64,000 bases of DNA from Bin5 sp965218625. GTDB lineage: Bacteria > Chloroflexota > Anaerolineae > Caldilineales > Caldilineaceae. Shown piece after piece: positions 27,297 to 36,722 of the stretch (position 1 is the stretch's first letter; every line of letters begins with the position of its first letter). The notes below the pieces were generated by a model. That model ran no database searches and had not been told where the DNA came from. It worked only from the letters and a program-made list of their open reading frames with translations. The translations under genes and the position numbers were made by a program. The stretch covers positions 682,001 through 746,000 of the forward strand of contig CBDCLG010000020.1 of assembly GCA_965218625.1 (NCBI GenBank), written 5' to 3'.

Positions 27297-29506
27297 CTGC
27301 GTCTGCACAGGCGGCTTCGCCTCAAACGCAGAACGCGTCGGCCCGCTTCGGCACCTTTGGCGGTGTATTTACACCGAATGTGCTTACAATTCTGGGCCTC
27401 ATCCTCTTCCTGCGCACCGGCTGGGTCGTAGGCCAGGCCGGGCTGCTCGGCGCGCTGCTGATCGTCGCCATTGCCAACTCGATCAGTTTCCTGACCGGCC
27501 TGTCCCTGTCGGCCATCGCCACCTCGATGAACGTGCGCGCCGGCGGAAAATACTACCTGATTTCACGCACCCTCGGCCGTGAAATCGGCGGCGCAATCGG
27601 CGTCCCGCTCTATCTTTCGCAGGCGATCTCAGTGGCTTTCTACATCATTGGCTTTACCGAATCGCTTGAAGGCATCGCCATTGTCAGCCAAATCGACCCT
27701 CGCCTGCTCGCCACCCTGATTGCAGTTCTCTTCGGTGTCGTCGCCTTCATCGGCGCGGACTTCGCGATCAAGATCCAGTACTTCATCCTGGTGGCGTTGA
27801 TGGCGGCTCTCCTCTCCTTCTTCAGCGGCGGCTGGGGCGCGATTCAGGCGCCGACACTCAGTTCCGCCTATAGCGAGGGCATGAGTTTCTGGAGCGTCTT
27901 CGCCGTCTTTTTCCCCGCGGTTACCGGCATCGCAGTCGGCGCCAGCATGTCGGGCGACCTCAAAGACCCGGGCCGCAGCATCCATAAAGGCACGATCTAC
28001 TCGGTGCTGTTCACCGCTTCGATCTACTTCATCTCGGTCCTCTGGATCTCATTGCACGGCACGTCGGAGGAACTGAAGAGCAATACACTCATCATGCGGG
28101 ACATCTCTATCTTCCCGCCCCTGATTATGACCGGCGTGTGGGCGGCTACGCTCTCCTCCGCCCTGGGCAGCATGGTGGCTGCGCCGCGCACGCTCCAGGC
28201 GATGGCGAACGACGGCATTGTGCCGCGCGTGCTCGGCTCCCGCCTGGGCAGCAGGACCGAACCGCGCCTGGGCGTTATTATCAGCGCGGGCATCGCGTTT
28301 GCGGTCATCTGGGCAGGCGATCTCAACGTGGTCGCACCGATCATCACGATGTTTTTCCTCAACACCTACGGCATGACCAACCTCGTGGCGGGCATCGAGA
28401 AACTGGTGGGCAACCCGAGCTTCCGACCGCGCGCCAAGATCCATCCCGGCCTCTCCCTTTTGGGCGCGGCCGGCTGCTACGGCGCCATGTTCGTGATCAA
28501 CCCGCCCGCGACAATAGTCGCCATTCTAATCAGCTACGGCATCTACTTCTATCTGGAACGCCGCTCGACCATCCGCACGTGGGGCGATGTACGCAACGGG
28601 ATCTGGTTTTCACTTGCACGGCAATCGCTTCTCAACCTGGAACGCTCGATCTATCATGCCAAGAACTGGCGTCCCAACATCCTCGTCTTCACCGGCCAGC
28701 CTCACAATCGCGCACCGCTGGTCGAGGTCGCCGACTGGCTGAGCCGCGGCTATGGCATCGTCTCTTTCTATCAGCTGCTGGTCGGGGATATCGATAAACT
28801 GGCGGAACGGCGGCTACGCAGCGTGGCGCGGCGGCAGATACGCGCTTTCATTCTCGAGCAGAACATGTCGGCATTCGCCGAAGCTGACATTGTGGACAGC
28901 TTTTACTCGGGCGCGGTGACCGTCTGCCAGTCCCATGGCGTGGGCGGCCTTGAGCCGAACACAGTTCTGATGGGATGGAGCGATACGGAGGGCGGACGCG
29001 CGCTTTCTTTGCGGCTGCTATCGACGCTGTACGACCTGGACAAATCGGTCCTCTACTTGCGGCACGACGAGAAACGCGGCTTCGGCAACCGCAAGGTCAT
29101 CGACGTCTGGTGGCGGGGGCAGAGCGGCAATGGCGACCTGATGCTTCTGCTGGCCCATATCATCTCCCAGAATCCGACCTGGGACGGAGCATCGATTCGC
29201 CTGCTCCAGATTTTGCAGCGCGGCGAGGGTCGCGAACAGACCGAAGCCCATCTGCGCGCCCTCCTCGATAGAGTGCGGGTCGCCGCCGAACCGGTCGCAG
29301 TCGTCGTGCCGCAAGGGCAGCCATTCCCGGAGACGATGAGAATCTGGAGCAGGGATACCGACCTGACCCTGCTGGGTATGAATCGCCCGGATGCCGATGC
29401 ACGCGAACAGTACGGCAGCCAGCTCAACGACTGGATCAGTGCTGTCGGAACCGTTCTGCTGATTCACAGCGGCCAGACCGAGGACCTGCTGGAACCGAGC
29501 GACTGA
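27293..29506 (+). CDS. Cation-chloride-cotransporter-like (SLC12-type) amino acid/cation permease
   Basis: 737 residues from the ATG at 27293, overlapping the preceding stop. The APC-superfamily core of about 12 helices (about 30-440) begins GTFGGVFTPNVLTILGLILF, the helix-1 motif of cation-chloride cotransporters; GLSLSAIATSMNVRAGGKYY and GASMSGDLKDP are the conserved helix-3 and loop motifs. The C-terminal 270 residues form a soluble domain like the cytoplasmic part of bacterial and archaeal CCC relatives. These carry potassium, sodium and chloride or polyamines/amino acids; the substrate is not readable. Confidence 0.88.
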   Translation: MTASAQAASPQTQNASARFGTFGGVFTPNVLTILGLILFLRTGWVVGQAGLLGALLIVAIANSISFLTGLSLSAIATSMNVRAGGKYYLISRTLGREIGGAIGVPLYLSQAISVAFYIIGFTESLEGIAIVSQIDPRLLATLIAVLFGVVAFIGADFAIKIQYFILVALMAALLSFFSGGWGAIQAPTLSSAYSEGMSFWSVFAVFFPAVTGIAVGASMSGDLKDPGRSIHKGTIYSVLFTASIYFISVLWISLHGTSEELKSNTLIMRDISIFPPLIMTGVWAATLSSALGSMVAAPRTLQAMANDGIVPRVLGSRLGSRTEPRLGVIISAGIAFAVIWAGDLNVVAPIITMFFLNTYGMTNLVAGIEKLVGNPSFRPRAKIHPGLSLLGAAGCYGAMFVINPPATIVAILISYGIYFYLERRSTIRTWGDVRNGIWFSLARQSLLNLERSIYHAKNWRPNILVFTGQPHNRAPLVEVADWLSRGYGIVSFYQLLVGDIDKLAERRLRSVARRQIRAFILEQNMSAFAEADIVDSFYSGAVTVCQSHGVGGLEPNTVLMGWSDTEGGRALSLRLLSTLYDLDKSVLYLRHDEKRGFGNRKVIDVWWRGQSGNGDLMLLLAHIISQNPTWDGASIRLLQILQRGEGREQTEAHLRALLDRVRVAAEPVAVVVPQGQPFPETMRIWSRDTDLTLLGMNRPDADAREQYGSQLNDWISAVGTVLLIHSGQTEDLLEPSD

Positions 29507-29641
29507 GCCGCGTCGACGTCGGACGCGCATTCTCTGTTTCTCGTATTGCGCAGGGACAAACGCGCTACCCGCATTGAACCGGCATCGGCCTGAACCCACA
29601 ACTGTCATTCCCTTTTCGGCTGTGCTATACTTGACGTAGCC

Positions 29642-29669
29642 GAGGAGAGAGACTGCTCTCTCCTCTTTT
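29642..29669 (+). terminator. Rho-independent terminator after the CCC-like transporter
   Basis: A perfect 10-bp stem (GAGGAGAGAG / CTCTCTCCTC) with a 4-base loop, then TTTTCTT. A TATACT at 29626 lies just upstream; if it were a -10 box the hairpin would be at the very 5' end of the aldolase mRNA instead. Confidence 0.8.
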
Positions 29670-29741
29670 CTTACCTCCGGCACAGGCTGACATTTGCTTC
29701 GGCGGATCGTCAGAGCGCCAACCCAACTGGAGAATCTCACA

Positions 29742-30527
29742 ATGCGCGCGAATATCCTTCGCAGCCTGCTCGATCAGGGCAAACCAACGCTGGGGACGCA
29801 CATCCATACCGTCTGGCCGAACGTCGTGGAGGTTCTGGGCCACACAGGGCTATACGACTACGTGGAATTTGTAGCTGAGTACGGAACCTATTCGCTGCAC
29901 GACCTGGACAACATCTGCCGAGCCGCCGAACTGCACAACCTGGGCTCGATGATCAAAATCGACTGGGCCAACAACGAATACATTGCCCAGCGGGCGGTCG
30001 GTTCCGGGTTCAACAGCGTACTCTTCTCAGACGTGCGCTCGGCTGAAGGCGCACGCGACTGCGTCGGCTACGTGAGGGCCGACTCGCCGCAGACGGGCGG
30101 CACATACGGTGTCGCTACCCGCCGCTTCTCCTACATGGGCTACGGCGGCGATGAAGCCTACGTGGAGGCGCTCAACAAGGTTGTCGTCGCATTTATGCTG
30201 GAAAAAAAGACGGCGCTGGATGAACTCGACGAGATCCTGGCCGTGGACGGGGTGGAAATGCTTCAGTGGGGTCCGTCCGACTTCTCGATGAGTATCGGCG
30301 TTTCTCCAAAGAGCAAGGATGCGCGCGTGCAGGCGGGAGAGAAGCGGGTCATCGAGTCCTGCCTGGCGGCAGGCGTAATTCCGCGCATCGAGATCAGCAG
30401 CGCAGACGAAGCCAAGCACTACCTGGACATGGGCGCGCGCCACTTCTGCGTCGGCACCGAAATCACGATCCTCTATCAATTTTGGCAGAAAGAAGGAGAG
30501 GAGATGCGCCGGGCCCTGGAAGAGTAA
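29742..30527 (+). CDS. HpcH/HpaI-family class II aldolase
   Basis: 261 residues from the ATG at 29742 (GGAG upstream). Family features: GTHIHTVWPNVVEVLGHTG, YDYVEFVAEYG near the second strand, IKIDWANN, GVEMLQWGPSDFSMSIG (metal-binding Glu/Asp region) and RIEISSADEAKHYLDMGARHF. These aldolases cleave 2-keto-3-deoxy acids to pyruvate and an aldehyde. Sequence alone does not give the substrate. It is convergent with pheS, 53 bases away. Confidence 0.88.
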   Translation: MRANILRSLLDQGKPTLGTHIHTVWPNVVEVLGHTGLYDYVEFVAEYGTYSLHDLDNICRAAELHNLGSMIKIDWANNEYIAQRAVGSGFNSVLFSDVRSAEGARDCVGYVRADSPQTGGTYGVATRRFSYMGYGGDEAYVEALNKVVVAFMLEKKTALDELDEILAVDGVEMLQWGPSDFSMSIGVSPKSKDARVQAGEKRVIESCLAAGVIPRIEISSADEAKHYLDMGARHFCVGTEITILYQFWQKEGEEMRRALEE

Positions 30528-30538
30528 CGGTTACCGCA

Positions 30539-30576
30539 GCGGCCAGCAACCGGCAGGCGCCAGGTTTGCTGGCCGC
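30539..30576. terminator. Hairpin between convergent aldolase and pheS genes
   Basis: Perfect 11-bp stem (GCGGCCAGCAA / TTGCTGGCCGC), 16-base loop. No T-tract on either side, but its place between two stop codons suggests bidirectional termination. Confidence 0.5.
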
Positions 30577-30580
30577 CGAC

Positions 30581-31606
30581 TCATCCGACCCGCTCAAGAA
30601 AGCGCACGTCATTGGTGAAGAAGTAACGGATGTCGTCGATGCCGTATTTTAGCATCGCAATCCGCTCCGGCCCCATTCCAAAAGCGAATCCGCTGAAGAC
30701 CGACGGATCGTAGCCGCCGTTTTGCAGCACAACTGGGTGCACCATCCCCGCGCCTAAAATCTCCAGCCAGCCGGTCTGTTTGCAGATTCGGCATCCCTCA
30801 GCCCCGCACAGAACACAACCCGCATCAACCTCGACGCTCGGCTCGGTGAAGGGGAAATAGCTCTTTCGGAAACGCAGCTTGCGCCCTTCGCCGAACATCT
30901 GATTGGCGAAGTTCACGAGCGTTCCCTTGAGGTCGCTGAAGGTGACGTTGTGACCGACAACAAGCCCCTCGACCTGGTGGAACATCATATCGTAACGGGC
31001 GCTCACGTCCTCATGACGATAGCACTTGCCCGGCAGTATCACCCGGATCGGCTCAGGGCAGTACTCGCGCATCGCATGGATCTGGCCGGGGCTGGTGTGC
31101 GTGCGCAGGATCACTCCCGGCGTCGTTGTGTAAAACGTGTCCCACATATCGCGCGCGGGATGACCTTCAGGGATGTTCAACAGACCGAAATTGTTCTCGT
31201 CTGTCTCGACCTCCGGCGCGTCGTAGACCTGGAACCCCATCTGCCCGAAAATCTGCGCGATCTCGCGCAGCGTCTGGTTGCTCGGATGAATCTTGCCCAG
31301 GGCCGGCCTGCGACCCGGCAGTGTAACGTCCACACCTTCGGCGGCGAGCGATTGCTCCATCTCCTCCTGGCGGATCGCATCCTGGCGCGTGTGCAGGGCA
31401 GCTTCCAACTCATTCTTAAGCGCGTTTCCAGCTCGACCAGCCTCGGGGCGTTCCTCACGCGGCAACTCGTTCAGTCCGCGCAAGAAGCCGGTAACGGCGC
31501 CGTTGCGCCCCAGATAGTCCCGGTACCATGTCTCCGTCGCTTCGAGCGTCTCGGCCGCAGCCAACTCCTCTTGCGCACGGTTTCGCAATTCGTCAAGCGC
31601 CTGCAT
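30581..31606 (-). CDS. pheS: Phenylalanine-tRNA ligase alpha subunit
   Basis: 341 residues, normal length. The N-terminal coiled coil binds tRNA-Phe; class II motifs follow: HPSNQTLREIAQIF, motif 2 VILPGKCYRHEDVSARYDMMF, a four-Cys loop (CVLCGAEGCRICK) and motif 3 GFAFGMGPERIAMLKYG. The Cys loop is also common in Firmicutes PheS. No pheT follows; the next gene downstream is convergent, so the beta subunit must be encoded elsewhere. The ATG has AGGAAG upstream. Confidence 0.97.
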   Translation of the reverse strand: MQALDELRNRAQEELAAAETLEATETWYRDYLGRNGAVTGFLRGLNELPREERPEAGRAGNALKNELEAALHTRQDAIRQEEMEQSLAAEGVDVTLPGRRPALGKIHPSNQTLREIAQIFGQMGFQVYDAPEVETDENNFGLLNIPEGHPARDMWDTFYTTTPGVILRTHTSPGQIHAMREYCPEPIRVILPGKCYRHEDVSARYDMMFHQVEGLVVGHNVTFSDLKGTLVNFANQMFGEGRKLRFRKSYFPFTEPSVEVDAGCVLCGAEGCRICKQTGWLEILGAGMVHPVVLQNGGYDPSVFSGFAFGMGPERIAMLKYGIDDIRYFFTNDVRFLERVG

Positions 31607-31687
31607 ATCTCTTCCTGCACTCTCTTTGGAGAATCATCGATCGTTTCTGATTCCCGGTTTCCGGTCTCCGTCGATCAATCGACAGTA

Positions 31688-31715
31688 ATGCTAATGCAAG
31701 GATAGGCTTTTTCAA
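31688..31715 (-). promoter_or_regulatory. Candidate promoter for pheS
   Basis: Minus-strand TTGAAA and TAGCAT with a 16-base spacer, about 80 bases before the pheS start. Confidence 0.3.
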
Positions 31716-32014
31716 AGTCCTGCCCTTCTTCCACCGGGATTGGTTGAATCGACAGCGATCCGGCAACCCGGCGGAAGGGACATCTTTGTCCGTAAATCCG
31801 CCAGGCATGGCAAGCTCCGAATCGCCGTATTCAATGCCTCTAAAGGGACTTTGCCTACTCTATCTGCCTTTTGACCACTCCTTGCGTTCACTTTCTCCAT
31901 TCGCTGGCTGCGGCTCCGGTCGTCGCGGTTGCAATCCCAACACTTGGCATTTGCCGTCAAAGAGTGCATGAATCCATAGACAATACCACCACGATCGGCT
32001 ATGATTCGATCGGT

Positions 32015-32077
32015 CCTCCTGGTGATTTGCTTTGGCTGGCACCGAACGCCATAGTAATCTCACCAGGGGGCTTTTTT
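32015..32077 (+). terminator. Terminator-like hairpin upstream of the GT39 gene
   Basis: An 11-bp stem with one wobble pair (CCTCCTGGTGA at 32015-32025 with TCACCAGGGGG at 32060-32070) encloses a 34-base loop that can fold further, and is followed by C and six T. No plus-strand gene ends nearby: the nearest upstream gene, pheS, runs the other way. It may end a small RNA or act as an attenuator for the gene starting at 32113. The rest of 31607-32112 shows no gene. Confidence 0.55.
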
Positions 32078-32112
32078 CAAACGATATCTGGCATAGGGCC
32101 CCGACAACGAGT

Positions 32113-34365
32113 ATGACCGCAACACCAACTTCAGCGAAACGCCTGAACCGTAGCGAAGAATCACAAACGATCGAACGGGGACCCCTTGTGCTGGTCACAG
32201 CAGGGGTTGTAGTCGCGCTGGTTTTGGCCGTTGCACTGCTCCGCCTTTATCGGTTGCACGAACTCCCGCCCGGCATAAATCAGGACGAAGGAGCGCATGG
32301 CGTGGATGCTCTGCGCGTGTTGCAGGGCGAGCACGCTGTATTCTTTACAGGGCATGGTGGACGTGAAGGGATGGTTGTCTATGCGGTTGCGCTAGCCACC
32401 TCTCTCCTTGGCCGCACGCCCCTGGCTACCCACTTACCCACGGCACTGGCCAGCGCGGCCACGGTCTTTGCCGTCTTTTGGCTGGGTAGGATTCTCTTTG
32501 ACCGAGGCGACAGCGGGCAGCCTGCGCCATGGCGCGGCCTGATAATCGGCGGGGTGGGCGCTGGCCTGCTGGCTGTTTCCCTCAGCCAGACATTCATCGG
32601 GCGGGCAGGGGTCAGAGCCAATTTTCTGCCTTTGTTTCTCTCTCTGTGCCTTGCCCTGCTTTGGTCAGGGTGGAGGCAGCGAAGTTTGTGGCGGGTCGCA
32701 CTGTCAGGCGCGTGCGCCGGGCTGCTGCCGTATACCTATATCCCGGCACGTTTCGTACCCTTTCTGTTTCTCTTTTTCAGTTTGAGCTTACTACCTTCTA
32801 TCGTCAGGAGTGGCGATGTAGGTGCGAGAAGAGAAAGAGGCAATTTCCCGCGTCGCCTATCGCAGTTTCTGTTTGCCCTGCGCCCCTACCTGCCAATGTG
32901 CGGCCTCTTCCTTGGTGTTGCCGGGCTGGTGGCCGCACCGATTCTCCTCTACTTTGTTCTGCATCCCAATCACTTTTTTATGCGCACTGACCAGGTATTG
33001 ATCTTCAGCTCCCATCGAAGTCAAGGAGACCCTCTGGGCGCCTTTTTGGAAAACATCTGGAGACACCTGTTAGCCTTTGGGTCTCGCGGCGACTGGAGCG
33101 AGCGCCACAATAGGTCCGGTACGCCGATGCTGACCGAATGGGAAATGGTACTGTTCCTGTTTGGCGTGGGGGTGGCCGTCTGGCGCAGGCACAGGCCTGC
33201 CCATCGTCTCCTGCTTCTCTGGCTTGCAGTCCTGTTCTTCCCGGCTGTGCTGGCCATCGAAGCCGTCGAATCCGCCAGTTTTCTGCGTATGATCGGCGTT
33301 GTGCCGGCTGTCTATCTACTTATCGGTGTCGGCCTGTGGGAAGCGTACCGACTCTTCAGTGCGCAGGCTCATGCTTTGCCAGGACGCGCCGCTGTTTTCT
33401 TCGAGAAATACGCCAAGGGTGTTGCAATAGCGCTGGGCATGGTGGTCGGCGCCATAGTTGTGGTTCAGGGTGCGATTACTTATCGCATCTACTTCCAGGA
33501 ATCGGCAGTCAGCTCGAGGTATTACAAGGCATTCCAAGGGGAGTGGATAAATGTCGCCCACACGCTGAGTGCATTGCCGTCTGAAGCGGGCTCAGTTTAT
33601 CTCCTCCCCCACAGGCCTCTTGTGAACTTTGGCTTCAGATATCTGTATCAGGGCGCAGCGCCGGCCCTTTTTGTCGATGCCGGCGCGCTTGACCTTCCGC
33701 TTTTGGTCGAATCAAAGCTGACGGCAATAGAAAATGTATCTACTGTAGAAGTATTGGACTGGAAGGACTCTCTTGGATGGCTCGCTCGAAACACACATAT
33801 TTTCGAGATCCTTGACAAATACGGCAACTACCAGGGGAGCAGCGAGTACCGCAATTTCACCATCCATTCATACACGGATGTCGCTTTGGACAGCCCATGG
33901 ACACTCTATGACTATCTGGAACCCCGAACAGTCCAGTTCGATGGCGGTATCGATCTCCGGGGACTTGCCTTGGGTGTAGGGAGAAAGCAACTGCCATCGC
34001 AGCAGGTGCTCACCCTGGAGGAGGATCGTTCTCTGTGGGTGGCATTGCAATGGCTGACCCACCCCGACTTGGAAGTCGACTACGCGATTTCCCTGCGTCT
34101 TCACAATGCCGAGGGCGCAATCATCTATCAGAGAGATACGAGGCTTATTCTGGGGAAACTGAATTACGAACACACCAGTTTATGGCCGGCGGGAGAACCG
34201 GTCGATACACTAATGCGTCTTCCAATCCCGTCCCATCTGCCTGCGGGTGAGTATGAGTTAAGGCTAGTCGTATACAACGCCGAAACTCTTGTACCCACTG
34301 TCGAAATAGGTGTGTGGGAGCCTGAATTGGTCCTGGCGCAAATGCGGTTGGCGGAACCCCAATGA
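32113..34365 (+). CDS. GT39-family (ArnT/PMT-like) membrane glycosyltransferase
   Basis: 750 residues from the ATG at 32113. The first helix (about 24-45) is followed by the catalytic loop with the Asp-Glu pair Asp58-Glu59 in INQDEGAHG, then about ten more hydrophobic segments to about residue 470. The last 280 residues form an extracytoplasmic beta-rich domain. GT39 enzymes use polyprenyl-phosphate sugars to glycosylate lipids or proteins on the outer face. The ribosome-binding site is weak. Its base composition is visibly less GC-rich than its neighbours, which may indicate transfer. Confidence 0.85.
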   Translation: MTATPTSAKRLNRSEESQTIERGPLVLVTAGVVVALVLAVALLRLYRLHELPPGINQDEGAHGVDALRVLQGEHAVFFTGHGGREGMVVYAVALATSLLGRTPLATHLPTALASAATVFAVFWLGRILFDRGDSGQPAPWRGLIIGGVGAGLLAVSLSQTFIGRAGVRANFLPLFLSLCLALLWSGWRQRSLWRVALSGACAGLLPYTYIPARFVPFLFLFFSLSLLPSIVRSGDVGARRERGNFPRRLSQFLFALRPYLPMCGLFLGVAGLVAAPILLYFVLHPNHFFMRTDQVLIFSSHRSQGDPLGAFLENIWRHLLAFGSRGDWSERHNRSGTPMLTEWEMVLFLFGVGVAVWRRHRPAHRLLLLWLAVLFFPAVLAIEAVESASFLRMIGVVPAVYLLIGVGLWEAYRLFSAQAHALPGRAAVFFEKYAKGVAIALGMVVGAIVVVQGAITYRIYFQESAVSSRYYKAFQGEWINVAHTLSALPSEAGSVYLLPHRPLVNFGFRYLYQGAAPALFVDAGALDLPLLVESKLTAIENVSTVEVLDWKDSLGWLARNTHIFEILDKYGNYQGSSEYRNFTIHSYTDVALDSPWTLYDYLEPRTVQFDGGIDLRGLALGVGRKQLPSQQVLTLEEDRSLWVALQWLTHPDLEVDYAISLRLHNAEGAIIYQRDTRLILGKLNYEHTSLWPAGEPVDTLMRLPIPSHLPAGEYELRLVVYNAETLVPTVEIGVWEPELVLAQMRLAEPQ

Positions 34366-34404
34366 CGGGTAGGCCGACCGAGGTCCACCTTAATCTTTGC
34401 CCGC

Positions 34405-35395
34405 TTATGGATCGTTGGCTACCGGCGGTTCAGCAACCGCCAGCTCGGAGATGGGCACACTGGTCTCGACAAGCGGCGCGAAGATCCAGCCGACGCTGTC
34501 GGGCAGCTGGACCTGGACCCAGTCGCCGCTCCCGTTGCGCGCCAACAGGGCCGCCCGTTCATTTTGGTAAAGCCCGCCAACGACCGGGAACTCTGTGCTC
34601 GGCCCGGAACGCACATTGGCCCCTTCCACCACGACTGTGACCGAAGGCCCCGTGATCGCCGGCGCGGTGTCTGAGGCGCCCGCAGGGGGCGCGACACCTC
34701 CCCCTTGCGTTGCTGCTTGCCCGGCAACTGGGGTGACGAGCGGCTGCTGTGGCCTGCTCGCCTCTGCGATCATTGTGGCAACGGCCGCCGGGCCCAGCGA
34801 ATCCTGCACGACCTCCAACCCACCGGCATCGCCAAAGACGCGCACTTGCGACGCCGGCGCCCAGCCGGCAGTCCCGTCCGCCAGGTAGGCGGCGTACCAT
34901 CCGCCGTCAGCAGAACGCCCGGTGATGGTGAGGGTCGCGCCTACCTGCATGTTGACGACTGCGCCGCCGCCCGGCGCGGCATATAGCACGCCGCCCCCGA
35001 CCACGATGCCCAAAGCGGTTGGGCGGGCGAAAACGGCGAGTTCGGGATGGGCAAGCAACGCGGATGGAGTCGAAGTCGGCGGGTCACCGGCGGATATTGG
35101 GGTCGGCGTTGCCTGCGCCTGCTGTTGGGCGATCCGATTGCGGACCGCATCAGCGGCGCGGTCTGCATTCTGCGTCGCCGAAGCATCCTCCTGCGTAGAG
35201 GCTCTGAAGTCCGGTGTGGGCTGGACGACGCGAGTACCTGGTGGCAAATGGCGTCGGCTCACTCCGGGCGCGCCCGCAGGCAGCCGCCATCAGCAGGATG
35301 CAGCCCAAAATCAGCGTCCGGAGCGTGATGCGCAACAGACGAGCGAAATCAGACCACGAATACTCTGAGCAGAGGCGCGTTCGACGGTTACTCAT
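34405..35395 (-). CDS. SH3b-domain lipoprotein, frameshifted
   Basis: Two frames together make one protein. The ATG at 35395 overlaps the macB permease stop by eight bases and encodes a lipoprotein signal (LILGCILLMAAAC, Cys40). The frame then breaks; omitting the base at 35245 joins it as EPTPF-PPGTRVVQPTP and continues to a 285-codon open frame ending at 34405. That part has two SH3b domains (about residues 90-145 and 210-265 of the downstream frame) separated by Pro/Ala-rich linkers. SH3b domains bind peptidoglycan or other surface ligands. Encoded last in a macA-macB-macB operon, it may be a cell-surface partner of the exporter. The extra base may be a consensus error. Confidence 0.75.
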
Positions 35396-36634
35396 AGCGC
35401 AGAGCGTCGATAGGATTCAACCGACTGGCTCGATAGGCGGGATAGATGCCGAAGAAGAGACCCACCGCCATCGAGAACAGAACTGCAATGACTATTGCAT
35501 CGATACCCACGACCGCGCTGAAGTTGTCGACAAATGACGTGAGCGCAAGGGCCCCGCCTCCACCCAGAATGATCCCCAGGATGCCGCCGATCAGCGCCAG
35601 CGTCACCGCTTCTATAAGAAACTGGCCAAGCACATTGCGCCGTTTGGCCCCCACCGCCTTGCGCAGCCCGATCTCCCGCGTCCGCTCCGTTACGCTGACC
35701 AGCATAATGTTCATGATGCCGATGCCGCCGACAACCAAGCTGATAAAGGCGATCGCGCTTAGGAAGAGAGTAAAAAGACCTAGTATGTCGCCGAAGATCG
35801 AGAGCAGGTCCGACTGGTTAATGATGGAGAAATCGTCTTCACCCTGAAAGTCGATGTTGTGCCGTTCCCGCAGCAACTCGGCAATCTGTTCCTGGGCCGC
35901 CTCCATGCGGTCTTCCGAGCTCACGGTCGCGTAGATGACGTTGACAATATAGTCGCCGCTTACCGTACGCCGCTTAAAGAGACGGTCCGACGCCGTTGTC
36001 AGCGGTACAAATATCGTCTCATCCAGATTGGCGCCGCCAATGCCCGCGCCCCGCTCCTCCATCACACCGATCACGCGAAACAGGATGTTGTTCACTCGAA
36101 TCGTCTGGTCAAGGGGGTCCTCGTTCGGGTCAAACAGACTGCCGAAGACGTCCGAGCCGAGCACAACAACGCGGCTGCGCTCCTGGACGTCGGTTTCCCC
36201 AATAAATGAGCCGATGGCGGCTTCACCCAACAGCGCATCCTGATAGGAAGCGGTAACACCACTGACCGAAACATCCAGATCACTACTTCCCCTGGCGACG
36301 ACGACTCTCCCTGTCACCTCCGGCGAAACCGCGATGACGTCGGGTACGCGCAACGGATTAGCGATGGCGTAACTGTCGTTCATGGTGAGAACGCCTACGT
36401 CACGACCTCGCTCTTGGGGCGGCCCTCCGCCCAACTGACCGGGAACAATGAAGAGCAGATTTGTACCGAGGCTTGTAAACTGTCAACGAAAAACTTCTCC
36501 ACGCCGCGCCCGATGCTCAGCAGTGCGATCACCGCGCCGACACCAATGATGATGCCGAGCATCGTCAGGCCGGAACGGAGTTTGTTGGCGGCCAGGGCCA
36601 GCATGGCAACTCGAACAGCTTCGTAGAAGTTCAT
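35388..36634 (-). CDS. MacB-type ABC transporter permease, frameshifted
   Basis: Split by a one-base loss near 36473. The first part (ATG 36634, MNFYEAVRVAMLALAANKLR) ends wrongly after VEKFFVDSLQ; the second frame begins SLGTNLLFIVPGQLGGG, the exact family continuation, and runs to 35388. Restoring one A (CAAAGCC) joins them into about 415 residues: helix 1, a large periplasmic MacB_PCD domain, and three C-terminal helices (SIFGDILGLFTLFLSAIAFI, NVLGQFLIEAVTLALIGG, GIDAIVIAVLFSMAVGLFFG). An upstream in-frame ATG at 36694 is possible. MacB permeases couple ATP use to periplasmic mechanotransmission for export. Confidence 0.8.
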
Positions 36635-36722
36635 GATCTGTACGATTGAGTTACGCTTTCGCGAGGCCAGGGACGAATCAAATGAAGCATTCATCGGCCG
36701 GAGAACCGACGCGCGCTCCGGT

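Noticed and set aside
29626..29669. Promoter plus attenuator for the aldolase gene
   Set aside because: TATACT has only a weak -35, and a hairpin starting at the first transcribed bases could not work as an attenuator; the structure is better read as the transporter's terminator.
31900..32000. T-box leader for pheS (AACCGCG on the minus strand)
   Set aside because: The T-box core (GGTGGNACCGCG) is not matched beyond ACCGCG, and no specifier stem or minus-strand terminator could be drawn before pheS.
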